Assembly (NCBI GenBank): GCA_029962745.1
Contig: CM057151.1
Span: 36,931,798 to 36,995,797 of the forward strand
DNA length: 64,000 bases
Source of the DNA: Echinometra lucunter
Lineage: Eukaryota; Echinodermata; Echinoidea; Camarodonta; Echinometridae
Direction of reading: 5' to 3'
Below are positions 1-12,669 of the stretch, piece after piece (within the stretch, counting starts at the first letter, position 1; the number at the start of each line of letters is the position of its first letter). The notes under the pieces were generated by a model. The model did no database searches and was not told the origin of the DNA. It saw only the letters and a list, made by a program, of their open reading frames with translations. The position numbers and the translations under genes are program-made.

Positions 1-149
1 AATATGTTTTCATGTACACATGTTCAAGAGGAATATTTTGTATGTTACATTTTATCATTTGATTTGTGAATGGAATCGAATAAAGAATACGGAAAAACAA
101 AAAAGTGTGCTTGTCCAACCATGATTATGTGCAACATGTGCCATATCTA

Positions 150-455
150 AACTGATTATATTGATAGCGCTCAAATCCAAGACGAATGTTGTTCAACAGC
201 TCAAGGTGCTCCTACATTTTCCCGGCTCAGCATTCAAGGAATTCCTTCCTACCGGTATACCCATTTAACACCTGGGTGGAGAGCGGAAAGCATGTCTTGC
301 AAAAAGAACACTGCAGCCGTAACAGGATTCGAACCCACGACCTTGCACCTCCAATGGGTCGACTTCAATGGGTTAATGGGGACCAGTTGCCAATAGGGAC
401 CAATTGGTTTTTAATGGTTTAAACCCCTAGACTACACGACACCTCTCCAAATAGA
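150..455 (-). mobile_element. tRNA-derived SINE, copy 1 (minus orientation)
   Basis: On the minus strand the right end carries an A-box-like TAGTCTAGGGG and, further in, a B-box-like GGTTCGAATCC. The body shares CCTACCGG and ACACCTGGGTGGAGAGYGG with the copies at 36.3 and 56.5 kb. The left end has the AGCGCT tail motif. Extra sequence sits between the two boxes, so Pol III promoter spacing is disrupted. Confidence 0.65.
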
Positions 456-2700
456 AAAGAAGTTTGTCAAGCTCATCCAAGCATAATTACGAACGATGCA
501 CAGTCTCGGAAATTATGCATTTGCTTTGTACATGTAGTTATAAAAAATTCGGGGGAAATGTCATAATTTGAATAAATCTGGGCTAGAGCACAGGAAGAAA
601 ATGTGGTCAGATGGCCCTGTCAATGTATGCATGCAGGTTGAACTGCCTTTAAAAGGAGGCAATTATCGGTCATGTTGAAGCAAATTAACTATTTGATATG
701 CTTATTGCTATCACTATAATGTAACTCTCTCCAACCAAAACCAATCTCCCTTAGAGGTATCATTGCATGTCAAGTGACTAATGTATTTGAAATTAATGGG
801 AAGTTAAGCTCTCGGCGACCGTGCTCCGTCAGTAAGTTTAATTTGATGTATTTATAATGTAGCTGCAAGCCTTTACAACCTTTGAAGAGCAATCACTGAG
901 CAAAATGGCGCATCAATATTTGATTTCCCGGGGTCGAATCATAAACGATGCGTTAGACATTACCAAAGGATACGGGCAGTTGATAAGGAAAATCTCGGTC
1001 ATTTAAGGTCTTCAAGACAATAAGCCACCCGCCCAGATATTATCGCCCAATTAGTTTTGCAAATGCATGGCCACCAGCTAATTCCGACATGTGGGATGGC
1101 AAATTAACTGTCACTTAAACACCCAAATCTGAATAATTAAAGCAGATTCCCTTTCAAAACGTGTGATGAGATTTTCATCTCTGACTTCTTAGCAAGTTTT
1201 GATAGGGTATTTTATCGCCGATATCATCTAAGACGAACGGTTTGCCGAGAAGCCAGTGTTACACCTTAACACCAATTCCCTGCATGTATATAGAGCAATA
1301 CGTCATAACTTGTCAAGCTAACGGGCTCGTTACGGCTGAATTGGCGCGGCCGAATCGCCTCGTTCACCGCTGAGTGTTTCAAAATCAGGATTGTGCTTGT
1401 CTAATTAATGAGCACATCAAACGTTTTGTTCTTATATTTCTTTTTGCCTATCATAATTGAAACTGGTGTAATCTGGTAATGGCTCCATAAAGTCGACACT
1501 TTTTAAAGAAAAAAACAACAAACAAAATCATCCATATAGCATCATGAACTGTATCAATAAGAAAAATGTTGACGAAAAAAAGAAATAAAAAAGAAGTTAA
1601 ACAAATCAATAACAGAAACACCTTTTGCAAATCAACATTCATTTGGTTTAGTCTATGTTAATTCGCATGATATATTCATTCAGTATCTTTACTTATTTAT
1701 TTCACTAGCAGAATGACGGTTATTATAGATGTTTTCGTACTGGATTAGGGTATATTGAACATGTAAATGAATGTTTCATTTCAACAACTCAACTAATATT
1801 GATTCTGTACATAATAGTGAGGCGATCTCTTAGTTTCTAGACCTAACTTCCTTCTATTATGGGTAAACATGGTATGCAATTTAAAATGCATTAAACCTAG
1901 AAAGCATTTATTGATTGGAATATATTTATAGCCGGTACAAAATTCAGGGAGTTCATCCTTTTCCCTATTGTCAAGAGCATTTAATGAGTATTTTTTCTTA
2001 TGTTCTTCTTATTTTTTCTTGCAAAAACGTATTTACATGATCTATTCTTGATTCAAGATATGAGAAACGTGAAATTGACATTTTTTTTTCAATAATTTTT
2101 TTCTTTTAGTATTTTTTAAACTGAAAACCAATAGCATCAGTATAACTCTTCAGCTCAGAATGAATTCCATGAGACTAAAAAAATTTCTGTTTTGGTGATG
2201 AAGGCTTGTAATATTATGGCCCAAAATTTGAAAACATTTAAGTCGAACGGAATTTGTTGACTTACTCTCTACTTTCATCTTTTATACATATATAAAAATA
2301 TTCATATGTATATTTTTTTTCTTATTCATATGAAGAAAATAAATACTTTATTTTGAAAATTGAAAATGGGGTTGGATGCTTTAATGCAGAAACATTTAAG
2401 ATTAGTTTTTGGTATACTACAGGTATATCATTATGGTGTAAACTACCCAAAGATTGTCAAGATGTTTATACAGGTACGTCAGAATGTATATAGTTGCTTT
2501 TGCCAGTCATTAGCTATTCGCCATTCTCAGTTAGCTATAATCATGTTCACTTTCGCATAAACTGTTAAGTATTTTTACGCACTTCGGGAAAATCTCATTT
2601 GAAGTTTCATTAATTTTTTCCCCCGGATCATTACTAATCCTTTCCAGTGATTTTAAAGAGAGGAGAAAATAACTATGTGAATGAATAGATATAGAAAAAT
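456..2700. other. AT-rich DNA with no recognised gene
   Basis: Short open frames here (63 and 66 codons) are AT-rich chance frames without recognisable domains. A GC-richer patch at 1321-1380 has no motif I can assign. Confidence 0.5.
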
Positions 2701-2708
2701 AGAGAGTG

Positions 2709-2870
2709 AAGAGAATAATTCATGTTACAGAAAAAAGGTGACACAAACATGATATGATTAGGTTTGAAGACTCGTTGTAAAAAGAAAAGAGGCAAAAGCG
2801 GAAACAGAGGAGGAGGAGTACAAGTATAAGGAGGAGAGGGAGAGGGAGGAGGAGAAGGAGCGGAAGAAGA

Positions 2871-2912
<42 letters not shown>

Positions 2913-3175
2913 GAGAAGGGAAAGAAGAAGCAGAAATGACCATATGAAGATAAGGCGGGACAAGTATGAATAGGAACTACTGTGAAGAAAAGTGAAGTGA
3001 AGAAAATAATTTATGTTACAGAAAAAAGTGACACAAACATGATATGATTAGGTTGAAGACTCATTGTAGAAAGAAAAGAGGCAAAAGCGGAAGCAACGGA
3101 GTACAAGTCTAAGGAGGAGAGGGAGAGGGAGGAGGAGGAGGAGGAGGAGCGGAAGAAGAAGAGGAAGAACAAGAA

Positions 3176-3209
<34 letters not shown>

Positions 3210-3900
3210 CGGAGAGAAGGGAGAGAAGAAGCAGAAATGACCATATGAAGATAAGGCGGGACAAGTATGAATAGTAACTACTGTGAAGAAAAGTGTAGTG
3301 AAGAAAATAATTTATGTTACAGAAAAAAGTGACACGAACATAATAGGATTACGTTTGAGGACTCATTGTAGAAAGAAAAGAGGCAAAACGAGCAACGAGG
3401 AGTACAAGTATAAGGAGGAGAGGGAGAGGGGGGAGGAGAAAGAGGAGCGGAAGAAGAAGAAGAAGAAGAAGAAGAAGAAGAGAAGCGGAGAGAAGGGTTG
3501 AAAGGGTGGGTTGCATTATGTTAGGTTAGTGTAAGGCCGGGTGGGGGGGGGGGGGTATCAGAATAGATTGTTAATGTTTATTTTAGTTTGACTTGATTTA
3601 ACTTTGTTTAATTTAGTGTATTATAATTCTGCTTCAATATTGTGTTACATTATGTATTTTATCATTGGACCCCATGGAAGAACAGAGCCATTTTGTAAAT
3701 GGCTCTGAAATGGGCAATCCTCCCGTTCTATCATTTCATTATTTATTATTGTATGTCATTTAATTGTTGTATGTCATTAATTTTGTTATTGATTTTGCTA
3801 TATGTATCTATGTTCTTTTTCTGGTTTTACGGAAATAAAAACAAACAAACAAACAAGAAGCAGAAATGACCATATATAAGGAGGAACAAGTATGAATGGG
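2709..3900. repeat. Triplicated ~290-300 bp purine-rich unit
   Basis: Three direct copies each contain a non-purine anchor (ATGTTACAGAAAAAAG near 2722, 3013 and 3314), a GTACAAGTMTAAGGAGGAGAG segment, a GAAGAA/GAGGAG microsatellite and the tail AGCAGAAATGACCATAT. The third copy is interrupted at about 3498-3855 by a LINE 3' end, and its tail resumes afterwards. Reverse-strand frames rich in Ser or Phe come from the trinucleotide repeats and are not genes. Confidence 0.85.
3498..3855 (+). mobile_element. 5'-truncated non-LTR retrotransposon 3' end
   Basis: A foreign segment of about 358 bp splits the third repeat copy. It has a G-run, an AT-rich 3' UTR-like region, a perfect 11-bp stem with a 3-nt loop (3683-3707, core AGAGCCATTT/AAATGGCTCT) and ends GGAAATAAAAACAAACAAAC with a short A/C tail. 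Stem-loop plus simple-repeat tail is typical of CR1/L2/RTE-type LINE 3' ends. A short AGAAG duplication at both borders is possible. Confidence 0.65.
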
Positions 3901-5095
3901 AACTGTGAAAATAAAAGCTATTAGGAGGTAAACAGCAGAACTGACAACAATAACAACAAGAAGCTGCATACAGTGCAAGCAGGTGAAGTGTTACCACATT
4001 AGTTTGTTACGGCTCTCATCACAAATTTGATGTCTCAATATTGTACTTAAAAACACGCCGCGGGTTATAAGACCAAACCCGCGTACAGCATTCTTCAGAG
4101 TTCTGCTACTTAGAAATCCCTACTTCATAAAGTGCTTCGTCCAACCAAGTCTTTTTCTGGCCCCAAACGCCTCATTCTAAGGCGTTAATGGCCCCCACAT
4201 CAAAGCAGGACCGCTACCTCCAGAATGAGAGCCTGGTCTTCTGCCACAATGAAAAGCTCTAAATACGTTAGAACGCGTAATTAATTCCCTCACTCCGACT
4301 CTCTATACCGATTATGACATAGCCAATCGCGGCGCAGCTCTCAAAAAGAACGTCATGAAAGGGAGAAGACAGAGGAAGCGTTAACTGAGATCGAGTAACA
4401 AAAGAGGAGATGACCACTGCTTTTTGGGGAGGGGGTTCTCCGTAAATGAGGGTAACGAAAAGGGGTAATGAAAGGAGACGACTCGCACTTACTTGTTAGA
4501 ATTCGGAACAATCAGGGGTATTGTAGCCCTGTAAAGGAATTACATGGTGTCGCTTACACTCTTATTGTGTGTCGCTGACGATAGCACAGCTTACGGTAAC
4601 GACGTTATTTTTCTTCTTGGTAAGGAGACATTGTCCTGTAAATAAGGTTATCGGCGTTTGTTGATAGCTTCTTCAAAAGAATCTTATTAAACGCAATTTA
4701 GGGCATCTCTTCTGATGTCTGCCGCCATCTTTAGAAAAGAGTTCATCCATTAAATGGAAAAAAGACAAAACGTTAAGGCATTTGATTTTCATTTGTGAAG
4801 ACATTTAGAGGCGATTTTGGTTTGATGATTGGTATTACATAATAGGTCAATGTCATTTTTGTTATATTATGGTAACAATTAAGCCAATAATAAAGCTTTT
4901 TCTTAGGAATCCTATTATTCCTAAATTTTATGATGCCAATGCTCACTTCGTAACACCATACCTATTGCAATGTATACTTATGTAAAGAATACAACTACCA
5001 GACAAGAAAAACACAAATGACGACGGTGCTTCAAAATGGCCAAGACTTTGATGTCCCTCTTGTTGTCACACTGACACCAATGATAATCCATCTAT

Positions 5096-5129
<34 letters not shown>

Positions 5130-5435
5130 CACTTACAGGTCTGATGAATGATGGGCAAAAATATACCCTAGAATGGCTCGGAGTTGTTGATGTTGTTTTT
5201 AAAATTTGAATAAAGACCTTTATTTCATTTTGGGAACCACGAACCCTATTCCATTTTCTGAATTACACAAACCTGATTTCATTTTCGGAACTATCATGAC
5301 TATGAAACCGTTTTCATCTTCAGGATAACGATCCTGCGGACAAGACGGAGTTGCGAACCTTGGAATGACGAACTTTATAATCAGTAATATGAACCATTGG
5401 GGAAAAAACAATATGTAAAACGTTTTTTTTTTCCG
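3901..5435. other. No recognised gene; poly(A) run
   Basis: An A-run of about 30 sits at 5100-5129. The 4030-4420 interval is moderately GC-rich with a CGTAATTAATTCC homeodomain-like core near 4276. No protein similarity was recognised. Confidence 0.45.
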
Positions 5436-5439
5436 ACTG

Positions 5440-5815
5440 CATTATTATCCTGTTATTTGGTTTGGCGTCACCTGTGCCTGGGAGGCGAAAAGCGAACTGA
5501 ATCATGTAACCCTCAGGTCTATCACTGATTGGGGTTGTGCAGGTGGACCACATACACCGGGGATCCCCCTACTCTTATACGAATAGTGCAGTGGGATCTT
5601 TAACGTGCAAAGGTGGTGACTCTCCTTTACACGGGACCTCCATTTAACGTCCTATCCGAGGGAGTGTTTTCCACTGTAGCATAGCATGCATCTATGAAAC
5701 GGGAGGGTCACGATAACACAACATAGGCTTCAGTCATCCGCCTGAGTTGGACTCGAACCCACGATCTTTTGTTCAACAGGCAGACGCTTTACCGACTGAG
5801 CCAACTCACTCCCCA
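5440..5815 (-). mobile_element. tRNA-derived SINE of a second type
   Basis: Read on the minus strand, the right end starts with a tRNA-like head: A box TGGCTCAGTCGG and B box GGTTCGAGTCC with normal spacing. The body contains ACGGGACCTCC and TAACGTCCTATCCGAGGGA in the plus orientation, which resembles a conserved central domain shared by SINEs of several invertebrate phyla (possibly the MetaSINE type; from memory). It differs from the SINEs at 0.2, 36 and 56 kb. Confidence 0.7.
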
Positions 5816-6149
5816 TGTAGACGTTTGCTCCACGACAGATTTTTTTAACCATTAACACAAGAATATTTTCATTTCGATTTGTATACCTTAAAAGTTAATT
5901 GATTGTCCACATAAAGTTAACATCTAAGGTAAATATATATATTTCATTCTTTATTTTTATGATTTTTAAAGCTTTCATTCTCACTTTTGTGATTGTGAAG
6001 GTTTCATTTTGCTTATTTGATTTTCAGAAGTAATTCAGTACGTAAATTAATTTTGTGTTATGATTCCATTAGAAATGAAAAGTATTCCACTACTATTATG
6101 TTTAACAAAGAACTGCATTAAACGCCTTGACACTGTTTAGCCTCGAATT

Positions 6150-6151
<2 letters not shown>

Positions 6152-6186
<35 letters not shown>

Positions 6187-6250
6187 ATGTGGATAAACTA
6201 TTGAATCTATACAAAAATAAAAAGACGAACAAAAACATTAGGCCTACAAG

Positions 6251-6282
<32 letters not shown>
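6152..6282. repeat. (GA)n tract facing a C-run/(CT)n tract
   Basis: About 34 bp of GA repeat (6152-6185) are followed 65 bp later by 11 C and about 22 bp of CT repeat (6251-6282). The two are complementary and could fold back. The 153-codon frame starting at 6189 is driven by the CT-rich sequence. Confidence 0.85.
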
Positions 6283-6289
6283 GTTTGTC

Positions 6290-8450
6290 TTGTATTTCCC
6301 TTTCTGTTCCCCCTCTCATTTTTCCTTCCCCTCTTTTCCATTCCTCTTTCTTTAGCTTCCTCTCCCCTCTCAGTCCCTTCTCTCTTTACTCTTGCTTTTT
6401 ATGTCTAAACACTGCTAACTTCCTCTCCATTATCTTTTCTCCATCTTCCCACTCCACTACTCTCCTTCAAATTTCAGCTTCTTTTCTGTCCGTTTTTCTT
6501 AAAAAGGGTATTTTTGTTTTTCTTCAAACAAGTAGCAATCAGACCAGTTCCAATTTTTATGTTGAATATGATTTCTATCTGACATGTTTATGTCCACACT
6601 TGCATTGGGAAACGTATCCTTGGGATTTACCTTCCAGTGATTGCAGATGATGGATGGCAAATATCTCCAAAATCTCATCATTGGCAACCCATTCATGTTA
6701 TGAATTAACAACAAGAATGTAATGAAAAACCCAATTTTCATTCCAAAACCTGACCATGTTTCACGACATACCACTAAATTACTCCCAATCATATGCAATG
6801 AGCTGATATTCTGTTTACTCTCCTCGACTGAAAAGGTTCTATTCACCGCGCAATGATGACTTTCATTTCGAATATTCAAACACTGAAATACCTTCATTTA
6901 GAAGTTGTTATTATTTTTATCCTCGAAATAACACGGGACCTACATCGTCGATTATTATTTGCAGTCGTCATGGGCATCATATACGTCTTTCTTTAGCACG
7001 TCGGCACATCACACGGTTACTGTATATTCTTTTCAAAACAAAAAATAAAACGCAGAAAAATAGGAAGAGAAAAGGACCGCATCAGTGTTCGGAAGTTGGA
7101 GCCCCCTTTTCTCCTCAAAAGAACACGGCGGCAAAACTTCAAAGCAAACACCTCCATTGCGAGTCGCTCTAAACTATTTCATCCCCGTCCATTGTTGCCC
7201 GTCTCTCATCCTTTCTTCAGGACCAGAGAGCGCATCATTGGTAGGCAATCTGCGGGTGCGGCACCCTCTTTGGTGGTGGGCTCTCGGGAATGGAGAGTGG
7301 AAGTCGGAGCCACCTTGTCCCATTCTTGGAACGCTAATGACCAGGCTTAGAGGACAACACGGCCCACTAATCACGTGGGATTCTGGAGCTAAACGGTTTC
7401 GGGCTCGAAAAGGGCGACTCCAGAGGAATTACTACCCCCAAAGTTTGTGAAATGCTCGGTATGGCATCAAAGAAGTTGTGAAAACGCGGTAACATCTTCC
7501 TTTTTACGACGCGTCGGGATACATTGACTGTCATATTAGCTCATAATCATCCACATTAATATTACTCTGAGGTTATCTACCTCCAAAATAATGGGACGAA
7601 GTACCTAGAAAAATCTTGGTAATTTTCGTCAACCTTTTCATGCTCTTGAAGAACTCCAAACATTTTTTTGAGTCCGTTCTTCATTGAGCTGCTCGGGATG
7701 CCTCACTCAAATACGTGATGACTGATTAATATACTACCCTATTAAACATCTCAGTTCTATTCTACCATGTTTACAACATTATATTATTCAATTTTTGTTC
7801 CTTTCTTTAAATTTTTTGTTAAAACACACTAGTTATAAAGCGCAGATCATGACTTTTTTTATTGATCAATCCACAAATTAGTAGATTACTCAGACTAGAG
7901 ATTACATCTACAACTTCTTTTAGGGAACTAAAACTTTCCAAATGTCTTGTAAAAACCGTTGTTCCCCCCCCCCCCCCCACCACGCCCTCAACTCCCTCCA
8001 GTTATTCCATTCTCATGATTCTTGATAGCCCTCTCGAGTACACAATACCCCTAAGCTTATTGCCCTCTCGAGATGATGATTGCCCCATCGATTCTGTCGC
8101 TTCCCTGGCGGCCCAGCGCCGTCCGGGCTGCTTACTCTATTCGGATAGGTCGCCTCTGCTCCCCCCTCCCCCACTGTCTCTCTGTCCCTCTCTCTATCTC
8201 TCTCTCTATCTCTTTCTCTCTCTTTCTCCCCCCCTCCCCCTTTCTCCCATTTTACGACATTGGTCTAATAATGACGTTGGAACGAAGTCAAAGCTTCAAG
8301 CCTTCTGTTAATCTACCAGCAGAAATGAAACGTCAAAGGTACCTGCTGGAAAGAGATGCCTTCAAGCTCAGGAAGTAACAAAATAAAGCTATACGAATAA
8401 AATTGCTTGGTGTGAAGCTCCGTCTTCAAGTTAGAGAGAAGGGTACCCAA
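6290..8450. other. No recognised gene; pyrimidine-rich tracts
   Basis: Includes a C-run (7966-7978) and a TCTC-rich stretch (8170-8240). The GC-richer interval 7080-7450 has open frames of 121 and 84 codons overlapping in different frames, with no domain I recognise and no clear codon signature. It may be noncoding regulatory DNA. Confidence 0.4.
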
Positions 8451-8454
8451 GCTG

Positions 8455-9335
8455 AGTGGAAAAATGTGAGCTGTTAACTGATCAACCTCTTTCATGAATG
8501 AAAGATGTATAGGATGTGAGTAAATATGATCAAAACATCTCTGTTTATCTAATCAATAAACCAAGGGAACAGAATGAAGAGCTGTCAACTTGAAACTATA
8601 TATTGATCACCTCTTTTATGAATGAAAGATTCGATGTATGGAAAATGATCAAAACCACTATTATTTGTTTATCAAGTCAACTAAGGATACAGATTGAATA
8701 ATTGTTTTGATGAATCTTTATTAACACCTTCTTACGAATGAAAAGTACCTGTTATGATGTATGGAAAAAGATCGAGACCATTATTTGTTTATCAAATCAA
8801 CCAAGGAAACAGAAAGGAAATCTGTCGACGAAACTTAGTTTATTGAACACCTCGTTTGAATGAAAGGCACCTACAATGTATATGATATGTGGAAGATGAT
8901 CAAGACCATTATTTGTTTATAAAATCAACCAAGGAGACAGGATGAATAGCTGTCTTGATGAAACTTTATTGAACATCTCTTTTATGATTGAAAGGTACAT
9001 ATATGATGTGTGGATATTGATCAAGGTCATTATTATTTCTTTATCAAAACAACCAAGGAAACAGAAAGAAAGCTGTCTTGATGAAACTTAGTTTATTGAA
9101 TACCTCGTTTATGAATGAAAGCTACCTATATAATGTGTGGAAAATGATCAAGTCCATCATTACTTGTTTAACAAATCAACCAAGGAAACATAAATAGTAG
9201 CTGTCTTGATGAGACTTTATTGAACTTCTCTTTTATGAATGAAAGATATCTAAGTGATGTGAGGAATTATTTGTTTATTAAACCAATGCAACAAACAAAT
9301 TAGAAGAATAGCTGACTTGATGAAACTTACCGAAC
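8455..9335. repeat. Diverged minisatellite, about seven units of 120-128 bp
   Basis: The anchor CCAAGGAAACAG or a close variant recurs at 8561, 8681, 8801, 8929, 9053 and 9180, with a degenerate last unit at 9283. Each unit also has GCTGTCTTGATGAAACTTTA, a CTCTTTTATGAATGAAAG block and ATTATTTGTTTATCAAATCA. Units differ by substitutions and small indels, so the array is not young. Confidence 0.9.
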
Positions 9336-9339
9336 ATAA

Positions 9340-10190
9340 ATCATTAATTGTGTAGTGTGTACACTTCTATCAAAGTTGCTTGGCAACGTTGCGATAGTAT
9401 GCATATATATATTCATTATCTATTATTCTACCCTTAAATCAATGACTGAATCTGTATCAAGATACATGTCTTTTGCACTTTACACGGTCTAAGAGTAATA
9501 GTGGATCCATAGTCTTACAGTGTTTCTTTAAAGGAAAAAGAAAAATTTACTTGATGAAGTACATCAAGAGCTATACGTCACTTTTATTATATCATGAACG
9601 TAGACAGTTTACTATTTAAATTATCTATTAACCCAAGTTATGAAGAAACCATTCATCACTTGGGTTCGTAGTTGTTTCTTACTTGATAAGGATATAATCA
9701 AAGGAATTTTTTTTCCAGACTAGTAACTAAATTATGGATTTACATCATGCTTTCTTATTTTGTATCCAGGATCGTTCTAGATTATTTTATTGGATTCTTT
9801 AAGGTGTAAACTCTTTAAGATTTTTAAGAAAATGAGAAATCTACCGAGTGCCAGCATTGCTTGTGTTGTTTTAAAAATGGAAATGGCTTATCTGAACATT
9901 GATTTACATGAGTACCGTTTGTTTCCTGTATATTCTTTCCTAAAAATAATCAGCGAGTATTTACGGACCTACTTTTTAAGATCTTCTGTTATGAAGACAA
10001 GCTGATACAGTCCCACAGACGCATTTTTTTTTTTATATAATACAGTTCAATAGCCAATTCGGACAATTTAATCTGGCTTTATTTTCATTTGGTCATGTTT
10101 ACATGATAAACGAATCAGAGCATCATAGTTATGTTGGCTGAAGTAAAAATGAAAGGAATTAGGGACTTAATTGGGTTTATTGATATCTTT
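9340..10190. other. AT-rich DNA, no recognised gene
   Basis: Contains a 71-codon frame (9790-10005) with no recognised domain. Otherwise simple AT-rich sequence leading into a LINE remnant. Confidence 0.5.
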
Positions 10191-10199
10191 TCCAGTGAT

Positions 10200-11246
10200 C
10201 ATAATTTGGCGTTTTTTGAGTTTCTTAATTTCCTGTGAATATTTTGAAAAGCCTAAACTCAACGCTTATCCTACCTTATTTGAACTACGGTATACTCGCA
10301 TGGGGAAATTCATTTGATTACCAGATGGATAAATTGTTAATACTTCAAAAACGTGTATTGCGAATAATCTGCCATACTGATAGGTTAAGTCATACTAACC
10401 GTCTATTTTTAGATAATAAAATACTAAAAGTTCAGGATTTATATAACTTCTTTTTAGGCTGTTTCATGTTTCAGTTAAATTCAAATGACCCGCCTCATGC
10501 GATTACATCCTTATTTCAGAAAAATTAACAACTGCATAATTATCCTACCCATCAGTCTTCCTTTTTTTCATTTGCATAGATTAAGAACCGTACTTAGGAA
10601 AAGAACTGTCACATTTACTGGTCCCGTTTACTGGAATTCCTTAGATGCATCACTAAAACAATTGTCTAATTTAAGTACTTTTAAACATCACTTTAACGTA
10701 AAGCTCCTTCTGCAGTACGAAGAAACGTCAACTTAATTTTATTATTCACTGGCGTACTTTAACTTTGGTAATGGATATGGTGAGTCCATTATGTATGTAT
10801 TTCATCTCCTGTAGGTTGGCTGCTGTACACTTTTATTTTTGCTTAGCTTTTTGTATTTACTTTCCTTTTTTATTTGTTCTTTCCTTTTTCGTCATTCCTC
10901 TCCTCCTGTCCATTTGTCTTGTCATGCTTCTTTTACTCTTGTTTTATTGTGCTGTTTTATTGACTTTTCATTTTTTCACGTGTGTGTTTGTTTAAGATGT
11001 ATCCAATAGAGTTTATTAAAAGGGAACCTTATCTACAAGCATTTGCTTCCAAGGTTTCCTCCACATTTCTGTTATGCATTAATCTCCCTCCATGCATCTT
11101 ATTATTATCTTAGACTCTTTGTTATTTACTTCAAATTTAACATATGTATTTAAATGTTGTTCTATTATATGTTGTTATATTATGGAAAAGACTTGTATCA
11201 TTGCCAGATAATGTGGAAATAAAATCTAAATGAAATGAAATGAAAT
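10200..11246 (+). mobile_element. Decayed LINE (CR1/L2-like) 3' end with RT C-terminal fragment
   Basis: Frame 10235-10528 reads STLILPYLNYGILAWGNSF and then LQKRVLRIICHTDRLSHTN, the pattern seen just after the polymerase core in CR1/L2/Jockey-type reverse transcriptases. A frameshift near 10485-10528 moves similarity into a second frame (10485-10736) with VTFTGPVYWNSLDASLKQL and SNLSTFKHHF, the usual C-terminal end. An A/T-rich 3' UTR follows and ends in an ATGAA repeat at about 11228-11246. Only the last few hundred base pairs of the ORF remain; it is not functional. Confidence 0.85.
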
Positions 11247-11945
11247 CTCCTTACTTCGATCGATTTCAAAATGAGTGTTTTGATTCCGAAGGGCACCCAA
11301 TGCCTTGGTTGTAACTGATCCCTATACAAGGAGAACAGTTGTATGGTAGCATTTAAAAACTTGCCGACAGCTACATGTATTACTACTTTTGAACTAGAAG
11401 AAGGAGATAAACAACAAGTATGCAATCTAGGTTTGAAAGCAAACAACAACAACAACAACATCAACAACAACGACAAAAGACAAAAACAAGCGTAACCAAG
11501 TAACATGCACTTCAGAAACATGTACATGTACCTGATCTACGTGGTCGTTGTTATTGAAATGATTAAGTCAACATGTCCCCGAAATTGTATTGATAACTGT
11601 GTAGGGCATGTTTACCCTCCTTCACTTAAACATCATGTTTTTTGTTTTGATTTGTTTCTTGTTTTCATTTTGAATATGAACGCTCTCTTTATCAAAATTT
11701 GAAACCCCATTTTCGTAAATGGTAATTCCTAGTTTGCAAAAGTAGTTGAGCCATCAAACTCCTCTTATATGACGGTCCTCCTATATGATTCATTACAGAT
11801 ATTAATTACAAATCTATAATGCGATGTTCAGCTAAATTTGTCCTTACACTAGAAAGATTTACAGAAAAAAAAGAAAAATAAAGGAAAAGGGGAAGGAACT
11901 TATAGAACAAGGTGAAAATAGTGATAATGATGATGATAATAACAA
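11247..11945. other. No recognised gene; CAA repeats
   Basis: A short CAA-rich stretch lies at 11440-11475. The 109-codon minus frame (11198-11527) overlaps the LINE tail and this repeat and has no recognisable domain. Confidence 0.45.
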
Positions 11946-11957
11946 TAGCAATAATGA

Positions 11958-12012
<55 letters not shown>

Positions 12013-12050
12013 GCTACTACGACTACTACTATACTACTATTACTACTAGG
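11946..12050. repeat. (ACT)n trinucleotide microsatellite
   Basis: ATG/AAT-rich lead-in, then an almost uninterrupted ACT repeat from about 11960 to 12047. It produces poly-Val and poly-Ser frames on the minus strand that are artefacts. Confidence 0.95.
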
Positions 12051-12577
12051 GGAGAGAAACACAACACTGAATGCCTCCTAACTGTATATTTTTTTTTATT
12101 TTTAAGTGAAAAGGGCGGCGCCAATATGTGAACATTTTTTTTCTGCAGTATCATAGGGTAAAGGACACCCGTCAAAAGTGGTAATTTTCTGTTTGCTTGT
12201 TAGAGCATTTTGGATGTACCACTCTCACAAATTGAAAGGAAGACTGGCGCAATTAAATCATTATGATCATTCTAAGTCAAATAGATGCATCATTTTATTT
12301 CAAGATATTGGTACTGAAAAAAAATTCATTCATCGTGTAAAAGGAAAAGAATGACGGATAATCGTGAAATAATGCTTAAAATCTTGTTGCTCTTCCAGTA
12401 CGTAAATGAAATTCGTTGTTGTTTGAAATATAGTTTGATTCTGTAACCTACGAAAATAAATTTGTGGATAACTTGAAAGCAAAAATTACTGCTCTATTAT
12501 AACATTACCAGTTCGAAGATAACTAAAGCCATAATCAATTTTTTGGTCTCGCACTTATCAAAGAAAAACTGACGAAC

Positions 12578-12578
<1 letters not shown>

Positions 12579-12665
<87 letters not shown>

Positions 12666-12666
12666 A
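12579..12666. repeat. Compound (TA)n(TG)n microsatellite
   Basis: About 60 bp of TA repeat pass directly into about 26 bp of TG repeat. The Cys/Val start of the 135-codon frame at 12642 comes from the TG tract. Confidence 0.97.
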
Positions 12667-12669
12667 TAA

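Noticed and set aside
5750..5815. Possible tRNA gene on the minus strand
   Set aside because: The tRNA-like head lacks a proper acceptor stem and CCA-proximal pairing and is joined to a SINE body.
8455..9335. CRISPR-like regular repeats
   Set aside because: The repeats are long, diverged head-to-tail units without unique spacers, in animal DNA.
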